Assembly (NCBI RefSeq): GCF_000192795.1
Contig: NW_007360627.1
Span: 2,398-66,397, forward strand
DNA length: 64,000 bases
Direction: 5' to 3'
From: Vavraia culicis subsp. floridensis
Lineage: Eukaryota > Microsporidia > Pleistophoridae
The position numbers were made by a program, and so were the translations under genes. Position 1 is the stretch's first letter; each line of letters opens with the position of its first letter. The notes under the pieces are model-generated. The model made no database searches, was not told the origin of the DNA, and saw only the letters and a program-made list of their open reading frames with translations. This document shows positions 35,860-45,837 of the stretch, one piece after another.

Positions 35860-36437
35860 GAAGGGGGGTAAGAGGATGGTTAAGAAATGGGGGTAGAAAA
35901 AGGGGATGAGAAAGGTAGGAATGAGGAAGGTAGGGATGAGGAAGGTAGGAATGAGGAAGGTAGAAATGAGGAAGGTAGGAATGAGGAAGGTAGGAATGAG
36001 GAAGGTAGGAATGAGAAAGATAGGGATGAGGAAGGTAGGAATGAGAAAGGTAGGGATGAGAAAGGTAGGGATGAGAAAGGTAGGGATGAGAAAGGTAGGG
36101 ATGAGAAAGGTAGGGATGAGGAAGAAGTGATAAAAAGCAAAGATGAGGAAGGAGCTGGAACACACCGCAAATTACCGATCCTATCCTTGGAATAAATGGA
36201 AATTGTTGAAAAGATGAGCACTTTTACATGCCATGGGCACAACAGCACGGTATACCATACGTATGCTGCTTATCATATATTACAACTTAACCATGTATGT
36301 ACCGCTATGCTCACATAATACCAAGTATTCTCAATTATTTTCAAAATGCCGATTATTCTCCATCCTCATCACCTCCCCCCGCTCCATACCACGTAATAAA
36401 TCACAACAAACAAACAAAACAAGCCATTCCACCCCTC
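35860..36437. other. Divergent promoter region of FCP1 and cullin
   Basis: 578 bases shared by two genes transcribed away from each other. C-runs flank it at both ends (directly before the FCP1 ATG and in CCACCCCTC before the cullin ATG), and the minisatellite fills the centre. Confidence 0.6.
35905..36114. repeat. 15-bp minisatellite, 14 units
   Basis: Units of RATGAGRAAGGTAGG start every 15 bases from 35905; a fifteenth, diverged unit starts at 36115. The array sits between the divergent FCP1 and cullin starts. Because 15 is a multiple of three and no unit contains a stop, several frames on both strands remain open (for instance LIPTF on minus, MRKVG on plus); I regard these as by-products. 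Confidence 0.95.
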
Positions 36438-39204
36438 ATGGACATCCCAAAAAACAAATGCAACCTGTCAGTCCTGAAGGACCAGATAATACGGCTGGCA
36501 CGTAACAAAACGATATCTGCCGTGAATTTGTACGACAGTATTTTTGGATTGAACGGGTGTTTGGATGCGGTCAGGGATACGGTGGTTGGTGGTGTTGTGG
36601 AGGAGTGTTTGTGGTGGTATGGGCGTATTGTTGATGGGTATGAGGGGCATGTGGAGGAATGTGGGTGTGTGGAGGGGGGTAGTGATGACGGTATAGATGG
36701 TGATGGGGTAGTGATTGACAGCAGGGATGGCAGCAGGGATGGCATCAACACGGTAAAGGAAATTAACACAGGAACTAGTACGGTAAATGGTAGCAGTGCT
36801 AGCGTGCCTTTTGGTGCAGCGCACCCCAACGCTGCTCCTTTTGACGACCGTGCAATTGAACGGCTGCCACCCGGTCCGTACATAAACACGTGCACCGCTT
36901 CTCCCGCTGTTCTCAAGGAATTGATCCGCAGATACGCGCACTACTTCGATGCATTCAGCTCATTTATCTCGAACCTTTCAGACCTGTGCTTTCTGCTCAA
37001 CACGGAGCGCTGGGATGTGTACGAGATGGGCATGGACATGTGGCACGCGCACGTGCTCGACCGGCTGGTGCACTTCGGTGATGCGGTGTGCACCACCGTG
37101 CACGTATCGGACAGTGCACCAGATCACAACGATACACACGCTCTCGTGCACGTGTTGCACGCATTCATGCGCATAAAAGTGGAGCACTCCACTTATTACG
37201 CATTAACATACGAGCATGCACTGTTCATGCGCATTAATGCGCTGTACACTCGCGTGGCACTCACGTCCAACTATGCGCATGAAGCGCAACGTATAATAAC
37301 GCATGAGATGGCGAACAGGACGTGTTACATGCTGCCCGTTTCATTCCCAGCACACAACCAGGCACTCATCAGCCACTTCGTGCTGCCGTACTCCGCCCAC
37401 ATAATTGAGCAATGCATTCGGTACTTTGATGATTACCGAACGATATACGAGCTGAACGATGGGCGCACGAATGCGCTCTTTGAGCGTGGAATGGCCGCGT
37501 ACTTACGGAGCGTGCGTATCGATGCGTTGTGCATAAATGAGCAGTTTGAGCGCATGATTGCTCATTTTTGGGACAGGACGGGTGTACGGACTGTTGTTGA
37601 GAGGTACAGGATCGTGGTGGTGGAGAGGAACTGCAATGTTGAGAGGATGGTGCGATGGATTGATGGGCTGGTGGACGGACGGGTGGAGAAGGAGGTGCTC
37701 TTGGATGGTGCTGTGAGTGATGATGAGCTTGGGTTTGTGGGTGACGGATCAGGACCGGATGGTATCACCGGCATGAACAACCACGTAGACACCAATGACA
37801 TGTGCATAAACAGCAGGATAAATGCAAATAGTACGTGCATAAATAACGAGATACGTGCAAATGCAGGCGATGCCAAGCCGTTCCATCCCACCATTCTGCA
37901 GCCTTTCCTCAAAATAATGCCATACACCAACACGGACGCCTTCATCCACTACTACGAGAAGAAAATGATGAACCGTTTGCTATCGCACGTTGTGAACGTG
38001 AGCAGAGAGCGTGAAGTAATGGAGCAGCTCAAGGCGTACTTTATGCCCAACCTGTTCAGGAAGTGCGAACACATGCTGGGCGATTTGATACGTAGCTATG
38101 GTTTGATGGAGGAGTATGAGCGTGGGAATGAATACGTAGCGGGTAGAAATGCGTATAAGAGGTTATATGTGGGGGCAATACCAAATACTGATAGTATAGT
38201 TATGCATAAACAGAATAATAGTGATAATAAGGTTGTGCATGGACAAGATAAGAGTGATAATAAGGTTGTGCATAAACAGAATAATAGTAATAATAAGGAT
38301 GTGCATAAACAGAATAAGAATGATAATAAGGTTGTGCATGACTCATCAATCAACACGATAGTACTTAAGCAACCGATACACCACAGAATACTTACAAGTC
38401 ATATGTGGCCGTTCACACCACGAGGTATAAAATACCCCCCGCTACACGAGCTGTCAGCCTTCAAAGCGTTCTACTCCGCAATGCATAACACGCATAAACT
38501 GGTTTATGATTACGAGCTGAGCACGATGGACGTGCGCATTGGCAGCGTTGTAATGCGCATAAATTTGGTGATGTTTGCAGTGTTGAAGAAGGGGCAGGGA
38601 CGTGTGAGCGAGTTGGTAAGTATGATGGGGGACAGGGAGTGCGTGCTTGATAATGTGGGTAGGATGGCAGAGGAAGGTGTTATTGTATTGGATGGGGATG
38701 ATTATGTGGTGAGTGAGTGGTTGTGTAATGGAGGGGTGTGGTAAAGGAAGTGCGGAGGAGTGTGGTAAAGGAAGTGCGGAGGGGTGTGGTAGAGGAAGTG
38801 CGGAGGGGGTGTATGCAAATAGCGACAGGACCGGTGCTTATAACGGTAATGAAGGAGAAGGATTGGGCACAAATATGCGCACAAAAAATGAAAATAACCG
38901 GCAAGGCATCGATAATGAACTATGCCACCGATTCGTTCACACAACGGACACCTACAAAATAGAAAAGGACCTTACCGCCGATCTAAAGTGCTCTAAACCA
39001 CGATCAACACCGTTCAGCAAGCAGAGCACAAACAACAACAGCATAGTGCTCTCAAGAATATGCAGGCTGATGAAGAGAAGAAAGGAGATGAGTGAGAATG
39101 AGCTTGAACATCTCATTGGAGAGGGTGTGGATGAAGGGTTAAAGGTTGCGGTGGAGAAGGGCATTGTGGTGTACGATGACGGGAGATATGTGTATGTGCC
39201 CTAG
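36438..39204 (+). CDS. Cullin, split by an apparent +1 frameshift
   Basis: Scaffold of a cullin-RING ubiquitin ligase. The first frame (36438-38744, 768 codons) has N-terminal helical cullin repeats and the cullin-homology block FIHYYEKKMMNRLLSHVVNV, LFRKCEHMLGDLIRSYG, then ITSHMWPFTP, HELSAFKAFYSAMHNTHKL and a first winged helix ending VIVLDGDDYVVSEW. The C-terminal winged helix is in the +1 frame (ending 39204): SIVLSRICRLMKRRKEMSEN and then GIVVYDDGRYVYVP, matching the cullin neddylation domain (IVRIMKxRK...YxYxx), with the Lys of RLMK as the expected Nedd8 site. The frame changes between 38710 (a TGA in the second frame) and 38744, by a G4 run (38733-38736) just before a 24-bp repeat. The start is chosen at 36438 after CCACCCCTC; 47 open upstream codons are ignored. 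Which cullin paralogue it is I cannot say. Confidence 0.85.
38205..38336 (+). repeat. Four 33-bp coding repeats in cullin
   Basis: Four 33-base units encode 11-residue repeats of the type HKQNNSDNKVV. They form an Asn/Lys-rich insert between the four-helix region and the WPF block, where cullins normally have only a short loop. Confidence 0.9.
38737..38808 (+). repeat. Three 24-bp repeats at the cullin frame break
   Basis: Units of TGTGGTAAAGGAAGTGCGGAGGAG start at 38737, 38761 and 38785. In the second cullin frame they read as CGKGSAEE/G. The first frame stops inside the first unit (TAA at 38742-38744). Confidence 0.9.
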
Positions 39205-39394
39205 GGTGCCTGACAGTGATGTGTGCCATACTGTTTTTGTTCATGTATTGCATGAAGTGAAATTAATGCTGAACACGATTTGTAAATAAATGCTATAAAG
39301 TACAGTTAAGATTGTTATGCGTGCTTGTGTAGAACAGGATAAGCATAATGCATAATTGAGAGATTGTACGGTGCGTGTAAATGGCAAAAAAGTG

Positions 39395-39468
39395 TGTGGT
39401 GACTCGGAATTGAACCGAGGACCTCCCGCGTGTTAGGCGGATGTGATAACCGACTACACTATCACCAC
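39395..39468 (-). tRNA. tRNA-Val (anticodon AAC)
   Basis: On the minus strand the acceptor stem GTGGTGA pairs with TCACCAC, with discriminator A. The D-arm is GTGTAGTCGGTTATCAC, the anticodon arm TCCGC-CTAACAC-GCGGG gives anticodon AAC, and the T-arm is CTCGG-TTCAATT-CCGAG. No intron, 74 bases. Confidence 0.96.
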
Positions 39469-40733
39469 TTGCTTGGTCAAAACATGGCAAACTATAATTA
39501 TGTGCTGTGTTTGAAATGTTTATGCGATGAGAGAACGTATTTAACGAAAATGTGAATGGTGGGGTAAACGTTGATCGTGCTGCGTGGAAAGTAGCAGAGA
39601 CTCACCTTTTCTTAGGTTGGTGTGGTAAAGGGCTTAACAAGAAAAGTAGGTGATAGTAGTACGGCTTAGGCGTGCTGTTGGGTATGGAGTGAATGCATAA
39701 ATACCAAGTGCTGGTCAGTCCAGTGCACCAGAACAGTGCGTTATTTAGGTGCTGTGGTACGAAAATATAAGCAAAAGTGCGTGTAAAGAAAGGAAAAGTA
39801 TTTGATGCGTTTACAAGCCTTTAAAAATAAATGTGCAGCACAGCAAATATAGAGAAAGGATATTTGCAAAATAGGAGGTGTGCACAGTGCTACTGAAGAA
39901 CTGAAGTAAAAAACGAATAGCACGGAGTGGTGAAGAGAAGAATTGTGAACGAGTGGTTTAAATGCTGGTTGGCAGCATGGTATAAATCATTTTGAGGTTA
40001 CTTTCATCAAAAATGGTTTATTCATCGGCATAAGGAAAGGAACTAAATATTTTTAGTGAGAATTTCTTTTCTTCTCATAAATTAATTGCTTCTATGTGCC
40101 AATGTTTGGAGATAGTTCGCAAATGCAGTAATTTTATTTCCTTTGCAGGAAATAAAATGTTAATTAAAATACCACCATCATGAAGTAAAGCAAAGCATTT
40201 TAAGCACGTATTTACTGTGGATGAGGTGCGTAAAGCAATTTTAACACTTTTGAGCAAGCAATGTAGAAAATAAAGAATTTAAAGTATAAGATACGGGGAC
40301 TCACGAAAAGGAACAGATTATTGAAACGGGCAGCAGTTCATGAACTAAAACATAATTTGGTACTAAAATACTTTTATCGCATCACGGTACGGCTACGTTC
40401 TGTAAGAAAAACAAATTCATTTTTCACTGCAAACGAAAAATTACCGCACGTTCTAACCAATGCGGTCCTTTCCAAGAAACTGCAACCGTGCACACACTTG
40501 CACTTTTACCTCTAGTTGAGTGCCGTGTTCTACACGCTGCTCAGTTTGGTTAGAGTAACCAAAGCAGCACCAAAATTAGTAATTGCACGCAATTACCGTG
40601 CCTGCACCCCAACAGTTCTATCAACACGCAGTTGCAAATCGTGAACATCCTCAGCGGTAAAGCTGTGCCATTTATAAATTATCAGTGCAATTTCTTAGCC
40701 CTTTTCATTTCCTACCCGCACTATTTTAGAGAC
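39469..40733. other. AT-rich spacer
   Basis: No gene supported. Frames here are short and begin at TTG or other non-ATG codons. Confidence 0.5.
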
Positions 40734-40910
40734 ATGCTCATTTTTTTTACGTTGCCACTTTTTATTGTGCTGGCCGGCACAGAGCGAAAGGTAACACAGG
40801 CATACGACGAGTTTGTACCGCCATACGGCTCGCTAATTTACGGGTACAGCGATGGTCAGGTGGAGAAAAGCAGGATGGTATACGGCAGAGACATTGTTGT
40901 GAGGTATTAA
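40734..40910 (+). CDS. Possible small secreted or membrane protein (hypothetical)
   Basis: A 58-codon ATG ORF: a hydrophobic start (MLIFFTLPLFIVLAG) followed by about 40 polar residues rich in Tyr, Gly and Val. A CCC lies about 20 bases upstream. The stop codon abuts the first copy of a 29-bp direct repeat. The frame is open 34 codons earlier but without ATG. Not recognised. Confidence 0.35.
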   Translation: MLIFFTLPLFIVLAGTERKVTQAYDEFVPPYGSLIYGYSDGQVEKSRMVYGRDIVVRY

Positions 40911-40911
40911 A

Positions 40912-41002
40912 CGTAGAGCTGCAGGGCAATTCAAATAAATCATTACTGCGCAGCATTTTCACCAATTTATTGCCGTAGAGCTGCAGGGCAATTCAAATAA
41001 AT
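40912..41002. repeat. 29-bp direct repeat, two copies
   Basis: Identical copies at 40912-40940 and 40974-41002 (CGTAGAGCTGCAGGGCAATT followed by CAAATAAAT), 62 bases apart, just 3' of a short ORF. Confidence 0.9.
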
Positions 41003-42089
41003 TTACCGATACAAACACTAAACGAAAGTAAAATGATTGGCACGTTAAATTAATTACCATAGATGCGGTTCATTTCTTTTCGCTAGCACCCGTTGGTTTA
41101 CCTCCTTCATCAACCGAACATGGTTAAAAATGCGTTTGTGGCTGGTGAACTGGAAACGCCCTCTTGCACGTAAAGCGCAGTTTAATAGAAATTAGCTTTT
41201 AGAGCCTGCATTGGGGGAGTGGTTGGAAAAGTAAAATGGTCGTACGAGGAGGTAAGCAAACTATTTTTAGTGGAAGAAAGGAAAGATTGGCGTGTTAAAC
41301 AAAAATACGAACAAATACCGCTGGGTAGGCAGTGGGCCCTTGCTCCGTGTTGCAGACGGAAATAGCGCAGCAAGTGCGGCATAGCAGCAGGCACTACCGT
41401 TCGCAAAGAAGATGCTTTAATTGGCGCAAAAGCGTGGACAGCATTCGCAGATCTAAGCGATGGCTGGCATGCAACCAATCGCGGTGCAAGCCACACCCGT
41501 AACGGTCTACTCCGCATCCAAGTACCTGGCAACATCATCCGCATCAACCTTTACAAAAATGCAATCTGCCTGTTCAACTAAAACATTGTTATCAGGAACG
41601 GTGAAACTGCAGTACAAATCATCGGACAGCTTTACGGTTGCTGAGCTGCAGAGTTTTTCTAGGCTTTTGGTGAGTTGCTTGGCGGAGGGCCGTACGTAAT
41701 TTTTACGCAACATTTTTACCGGGGTGAAATCCTTTGAAGCAAAAATGAGTGTACGTTTCGTTTTGAATGGTTGATTGTTTGAGTAAACGTACGTTTTAGT
41801 TGGCAGCCCTGCACAGACACGCTCTTCTGATCTTTTGGTTGAATGTGCTTGTAGAACACGTTGAGAGGAGTGTGGCAGTTTGTGTGATGGCAATTGAACA
41901 GAGCTATAAAAACGCAAGGAAAAGCTGTGCAACAGAATAATATTTAGTGTACCGTACGGTAACAGCGAACCGAAGTGTTGAACAGCTGCGGTGCGTCTGA
42001 TACGCTTGGGACATTGAAACGTATTTATTTAATTAAAAATATTATGCAGCATAGTTTTTACCATTGCTATATCACGCTTCCTCTTCATT
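41003..42089. other. Spacer with a possible decayed ORF
   Basis: On the minus strand a frame is open from about 42028 to 41507 (about 174 codons) without any ATG until MLRKNYV (41713). Its C-terminal half (for example SATVKLSDDLYCSFTVPDNN) reads like protein, but I recognise nothing. A copy of the dispersed GAGGAGGTAAGCAAA motif lies at 41246-41260. I treat the stretch as likely gene decay. Confidence 0.35.
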
Positions 42090-42476
42090 TCACGTTTTTA
42101 ACACCTTCCTCCTCATTTCATGTTTTTCAACATCTTCTTCTACATCTTCTTCTACACCTTCCTCAACACTTTCTTCTACACCTTCTTCAACACCTTCTTC
42201 TACACCTTCCTCCTCATCATCATCATCATTAAATTTAACCGTTAATCTCCGCCACACTATCGAACAAGCCGCCACAGCAACAATACAAATAAACAGCAAA
42301 ACAGCAATCACTAGATAAACATAATCACATCCTGCAAAAAATCTTTCTATCTTCTCATCGTATTTGGCAGTGCAATGAACGAATGACGTGACGCTGTGAA
42401 GTGGTAAAAGGTACTGCGGAATTGCTGCGCGCTGCATGGGCACACGTTGTAGGTCCTTTAACGTTTTGAAGTGCAT
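42090..42476 (-). CDS. Small single-pass membrane protein with acidic repeat tail
   Basis: 128 residues: a mildly basic N-terminal region of about 50 residues containing three cysteines, one transmembrane helix (about 52-74, VYLVIAVLLFICIVAVAACS), a short basic stop-transfer (WRR) and a strongly acidic tail of DDDDEEE followed by seven EE-G/S/D-V units (DNA about 42126-42214). There is no clear signal peptide, so topology is uncertain. The ATG at 42476 is well supported: CCCAGCC lies directly before it and an A-rich stretch before that. Function unknown. It is the first of a cluster of similarly built proteins extending to 44.7 kb. Confidence 0.7.
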   Translation of the reverse strand: MHFKTLKDLQRVPMQRAAIPQYLLPLHSVTSFVHCTAKYDEKIERFFAGCDYVYLVIAVLLFICIVAVAACSIVWRRLTVKFNDDDDEEEGVEEGVEEGVEESVEEGVEEDVEEDVEKHEMRRKVLKT

Positions 42477-42508
42477 GGCTGGGCCACTTTTTTATTTTTT
42501 TATTTTTA
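42477..42508 (-). promoter_or_regulatory. C-run and A-rich element of a small membrane protein gene
   Basis: Minus-strand order: A/T-rich stretch (about 42508-42488), then CCC (42483-42481), four bases before the ATG. It argues that the small ORF is a real gene. Confidence 0.6.
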
Positions 42509-43228
42509 TGGTAAATGCTCAACAAATCGGTAATTGGCACTGTCATAATCTTAAAATAGAAGACGGCTCAAAGAATTGAACCTGCTCGGTGTGTTGAAGA
42601 TTGTGTGGAGGTCGTGAATGGATCAAAAGCATCTTCTGTTCACACATTTAGAAATTTAATGAGCTCGCAGACATTTTTGATCAAAACCAAGGAATAGCGG
42701 GGACGTTGCCTCGGCAAGAAATGTGGTAGAAACGTTGATGTAGTGTGAATATCAAATAAAGTTACATTTACTTGTCATTGTACCGTGTACGAAGGCAGTA
42801 TGGATCAAGACAACCAACACTTCACAGCAATTACAATATTACGCCATTACTGCGGTGCACTGCCGGTAATGGTGACACGCCAAATATTTTTAGAAACACT
42901 CAGTCCAAGTAATTCCGGTATCCTCCAAAATAAATGTTTGCAACTGTTCAAATTGCTGCTCTCGGTGCAATTCAGTAGCAAATAATCCTTTGCATAGCAA
43001 TAACGTAGTTGTGGGCCAGAAAAGCATGTTCTGGTGTGAAGAGGTAAATAAACGTACTCCAAAAAGAAATTAATTTGGAACAAATACGGCACTGCAAAAC
43101 ATTGAGTGGTAATTCCGATGAGACAGGCTTTAACTCACAGCGAACAATGCGTGAAACGCAGAAAATGCTCCTGGTCATACACAGCGATTCACCATTAGAA
43201 CAAAAGAATTAGCAAATTAATTTACTGC
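42509..43228. other. Spacer between small membrane protein genes
   Basis: No gene supported. One copy of the dispersed AGGTAAATAAACGTACT motif lies at 43043-43059. Frames at 42785-42985 (+) and 42847-43092 (-) overlap and have no start signal. Confidence 0.45.
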
Positions 43229-43663
43229 TCACTTATCATTGCAACTCTCATAATCACTCTCAGTGTCTTCATCACACCAATCAGCAAGAGACGTTGTAAC
43301 ATTAACAGGTTTACTGCACAGCGCACCACGTACTTGGTTATGATCGGAACTGTGCTCTTTACTCTCCTTCTGCCGAACCATGTCTTTGCTTTCATGTCTT
43401 GCACGACTCCTTTGCCTCTTATTCATCACATTTTCACATATTTTCATCAGGTAGTACACCGAGCACCATAAGGCTGCGAACAACGCGCTAATGACCAAGA
43501 GAAATGTGCAAAAGTTCGTAGTATTGCCACTAAAATCAAATATTGACCATTTCTCTTCGTATTGCATCGAAGGAGCCGAGAAATCACCAGCATAGCCATT
43601 TGTATGTTCACTGGGCCGAACATAGCTCTCTTCATCCAATTCCAACAGCTCAACATTCAACAT
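43229..43663 (-). CDS. Small single-pass membrane protein with acidic C-terminus
   Basis: 144 residues. The N-terminal 48 residues are polar and acidic with a possible N-glycosylation site (GNTT), followed by a transmembrane helix (about 50-73, NFCTFLLVISALFAALWCSV), a basic juxtamembrane stretch (KRQRSRARHESK) and an acidic end (DWCDEDTESDYESCNDK). No homolog recognised. It shares its plan (about 50 residues, TM, basic, acidic) with the neighbours at 42.1 and 44.3 kb, though sequence identity is low. The ATG at 43663 has no obvious C-run, so the start is less certain. Confidence 0.6.
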   Translation of the reverse strand: MLNVELLELDEESYVRPSEHTNGYAGDFSAPSMQYEEKWSIFDFSGNTTNFCTFLLVISALFAALWCSVYYLMKICENVMNKRQRSRARHESKDMVRQKESKEHSSDHNQVRGALCSKPVNVTTSLADWCDEDTESDYESCNDK

Positions 43664-44280
43664 AAATGCTAAAATATGCTCACTTAAATACTTTTAGCAT
43701 GCATTTGACACGTTCTTCTCTTAATTTTCACTAAATGAACGGTTCTTTCCCTTCAACTTTCTTCTCTTAATTTTTAATGGCTCGAAAGGGGCATTTCCAG
43801 CCTTTTTTTAAACGAAGTAATCTGCCTGGTCCTTGATCCTTCGGTATAGTCTCCTCAGTACGGTGGAGCAAAACTAAAAAATTTTATTACTGATGTACTG
43901 CGCAGAGCGTGCATTTACCGGTGTACGTGCACATCGTACTTTAAGCCAGCACACTTCCATTTACGTAACACGTCACGTTGCACTTTCTTAATTTTTGACG
44001 AAGCATTTTCTTTTTGAACCTGAGAGGCGTTTTGACAGCATGAGTGTTAAACCACTCTCAATTCTGATGAAAACTTTTTGTGCACCTGTGAGACACCTGC
44101 ATATGCTACACCAGCAAATTACTGGGACGCATGCACCAATTCATATTTTATAGCCTAAGTCTTTCCCTAAATGCTACACCTAGTAAACACCTTTTACACG
44201 AGCCGTACACTCAGTCAATAACCTACTTTAATAACCAATCACATTCTACCATCCCTAGCTCATGGTGCACCACAACCAAA
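43664..44280. other. Spacer between small membrane protein genes
   Basis: AT-rich with no gene. The short plus frame at 44131-44343 overlaps the 3' end of the next minus-strand ORF and is not supported. Confidence 0.45.
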
Positions 44281-44682
44281 TCAAATCAAATACATTCTCT
44301 CTTCGCTCTCATCATCACAATCCACACCACTCTGCTCTTCTGAGCAGCTGTTACTTTGTTCCTGCTCCTCCTCTTTATTTTCATAGTTTCGATCAAAATA
44401 GAACGACAGCAGACAGGGCGTGCATGCAATGGCCAAAATAACGGCCCAGAACAACACACACGACAAAAAAATCCATAAATGTTCAATTACATGGTCAGAC
44501 AGTGTTGTGTTGCCATTTTGAAAATCGTAAGAAGAACGGATAGATGAACCGTTGCTCTCTTCACTGTGCACGAATGCACTGCTAGTGGCAGTTTCTCTTT
44601 TACCATTAAGGCTGTCGTGCTGTTCCTTTACATCCTTTCACTCGTTTTTGACACTTTCCATAAAAACGTGCTTGCTCGCCAT
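44281..44682 (-). pseudogene. Small membrane protein gene with an in-frame TGA
   Basis: The minus frame from 44637 to the stop at 44281 encodes a polar segment, a transmembrane helix (HLWIFLSCVLFWAVILAIAC) and an acidic tail (ENKEEEQEQSNSCSEEQSG), the same plan as the two neighbours. That part has no ATG before its helix. In the same frame, 14 codons further upstream, an ATG at 44682 starts a short stretch that ends at TGA (44640-44638), after which the frame resumes immediately. I infer a nonsense mutation, or an unusual start downstream; a sequence error is possible. Downstream codons look intact, so any inactivation would be recent. Confidence 0.5.
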
Positions 44683-45837
44683 GCTGGAGTTACGTGGTTC
44701 AAATTTGAAGACCAGCAGCACAACCGGGCTTGTACGTCTTTACCGCGACAGATGATCATAGCCACGCCGATACGGCACGTGTTAGAGGATGAAGAATGCA
44801 ATACGTGAGGTATACGCCAATCAAACAGTGTTTGTCCAATTTAGGAGTGTTTACCACCTGTCAACACGAATTGACCTGTGCCCCGTTTTGTATGCTCAGC
44901 GGCATCAGCCGGTGTAGTGCTAAGAAAATGCGAAGGCGCCACAATTTCTTTTAGGCATCGCATCCAGGTAAAAATTCTTTTACGCCGTGATACGCCCAAG
45001 TAATTGTCAAATTGCGCCAATTTTACTCGCACCGAACAGCATCTTTCCCGTTATGAGCATGATCACACAAACAGCGCTATTGCAGCGCATTCATTCCGTA
45101 TCCGTGTGTTATCCTGCCACACTCGTTGAACTGCCGTACCGAATCTGCTCAGTGCGTATCATTGCCATAAAAGCTTCAGCATCACTGCCCGTCTTGCTGC
45201 CGTAAGATGCGGTAACCGCAAAACGTGCCGAGAACGCACCCGTTCGATTCAAGGCATCATAAAATTAATTTAATGGTGGTTTGTTAGCTATTTGTGTGCA
45301 TGTCGGTGTAATTTCAGCTTCGTGCTCTTTAACTTTGCTCTTCTACGGTAAATGCCAAAAATGGCTATAATAGGAAATAGGCTGTGCAGGTGTTACGCAA
45401 ATAGAATGTGTGAGAAAAATATACTTTTAATGGCTGTACTGTTAATGACAGCCATAAATGTATAATCGTGCACCACGTGGTACCACCATAACGAAGAACT
45501 GTGAATGTCACGGACTGCGCACTGAAAGGGCGCGGTGTAGAAAATACGAAATTAGAAACTGCTTTAGTTCTGATGAGAGCACTGGCAGTTTATGTATGAA
45601 TGATTTGAATGATTCGTTAGAATGAACTGGATGTGCTCAAGCGTGCTCTTCATTGCACGTACATGTCATCAGCTAGGACGTCTTATTCTCATCTCATCGC
45701 CACTTCTCTCTAAACCGGTCAAAAACGCAGTTGCCGTACTGCCCACCACCTCTCAATTTTTAATAACATCCACACAATTTTAAACAAAACACCACCCCCC
45801 CAGAAAAGTATCTCAAACAGTTTTTCATCAGCTCGCC
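44683..45837. other. Spacer before PSS
   Basis: No gene seen. A strong C-run (CCACCCCCCC) lies about 35 bases before the PSS start; overlapping short frames are not supported. Confidence 0.5.

Noticed and set aside
34597..36165. A single 522-codon FCP1 frame beginning with LIPTF repeats
   Set aside because: The LIPTF part is the 15-bp minisatellite read in one of several open frames; the C-run and the Fcp1-like CALCG start point to 35859, and the frame after the gap is not the BRCT-like one.
35887..36195. Plus-strand ORF of GRDEKG/GRNEEG repeats
   Set aside because: It is the minisatellite read on the other strand, without a C-run start or non-repeat domain.
42560..42600. tRNA-like B-box (reverse complement of GAATTGAACCTGC)
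   Set aside because: The flanking bases do not form a T-stem and no acceptor or anticodon arm is found.
44566..44808. 80-codon plus-strand ORF with a hydrophobic stretch
   Set aside because: Starts at GTG with a stop just upstream and is complementary to the N-terminal part of the minus-strand membrane protein.
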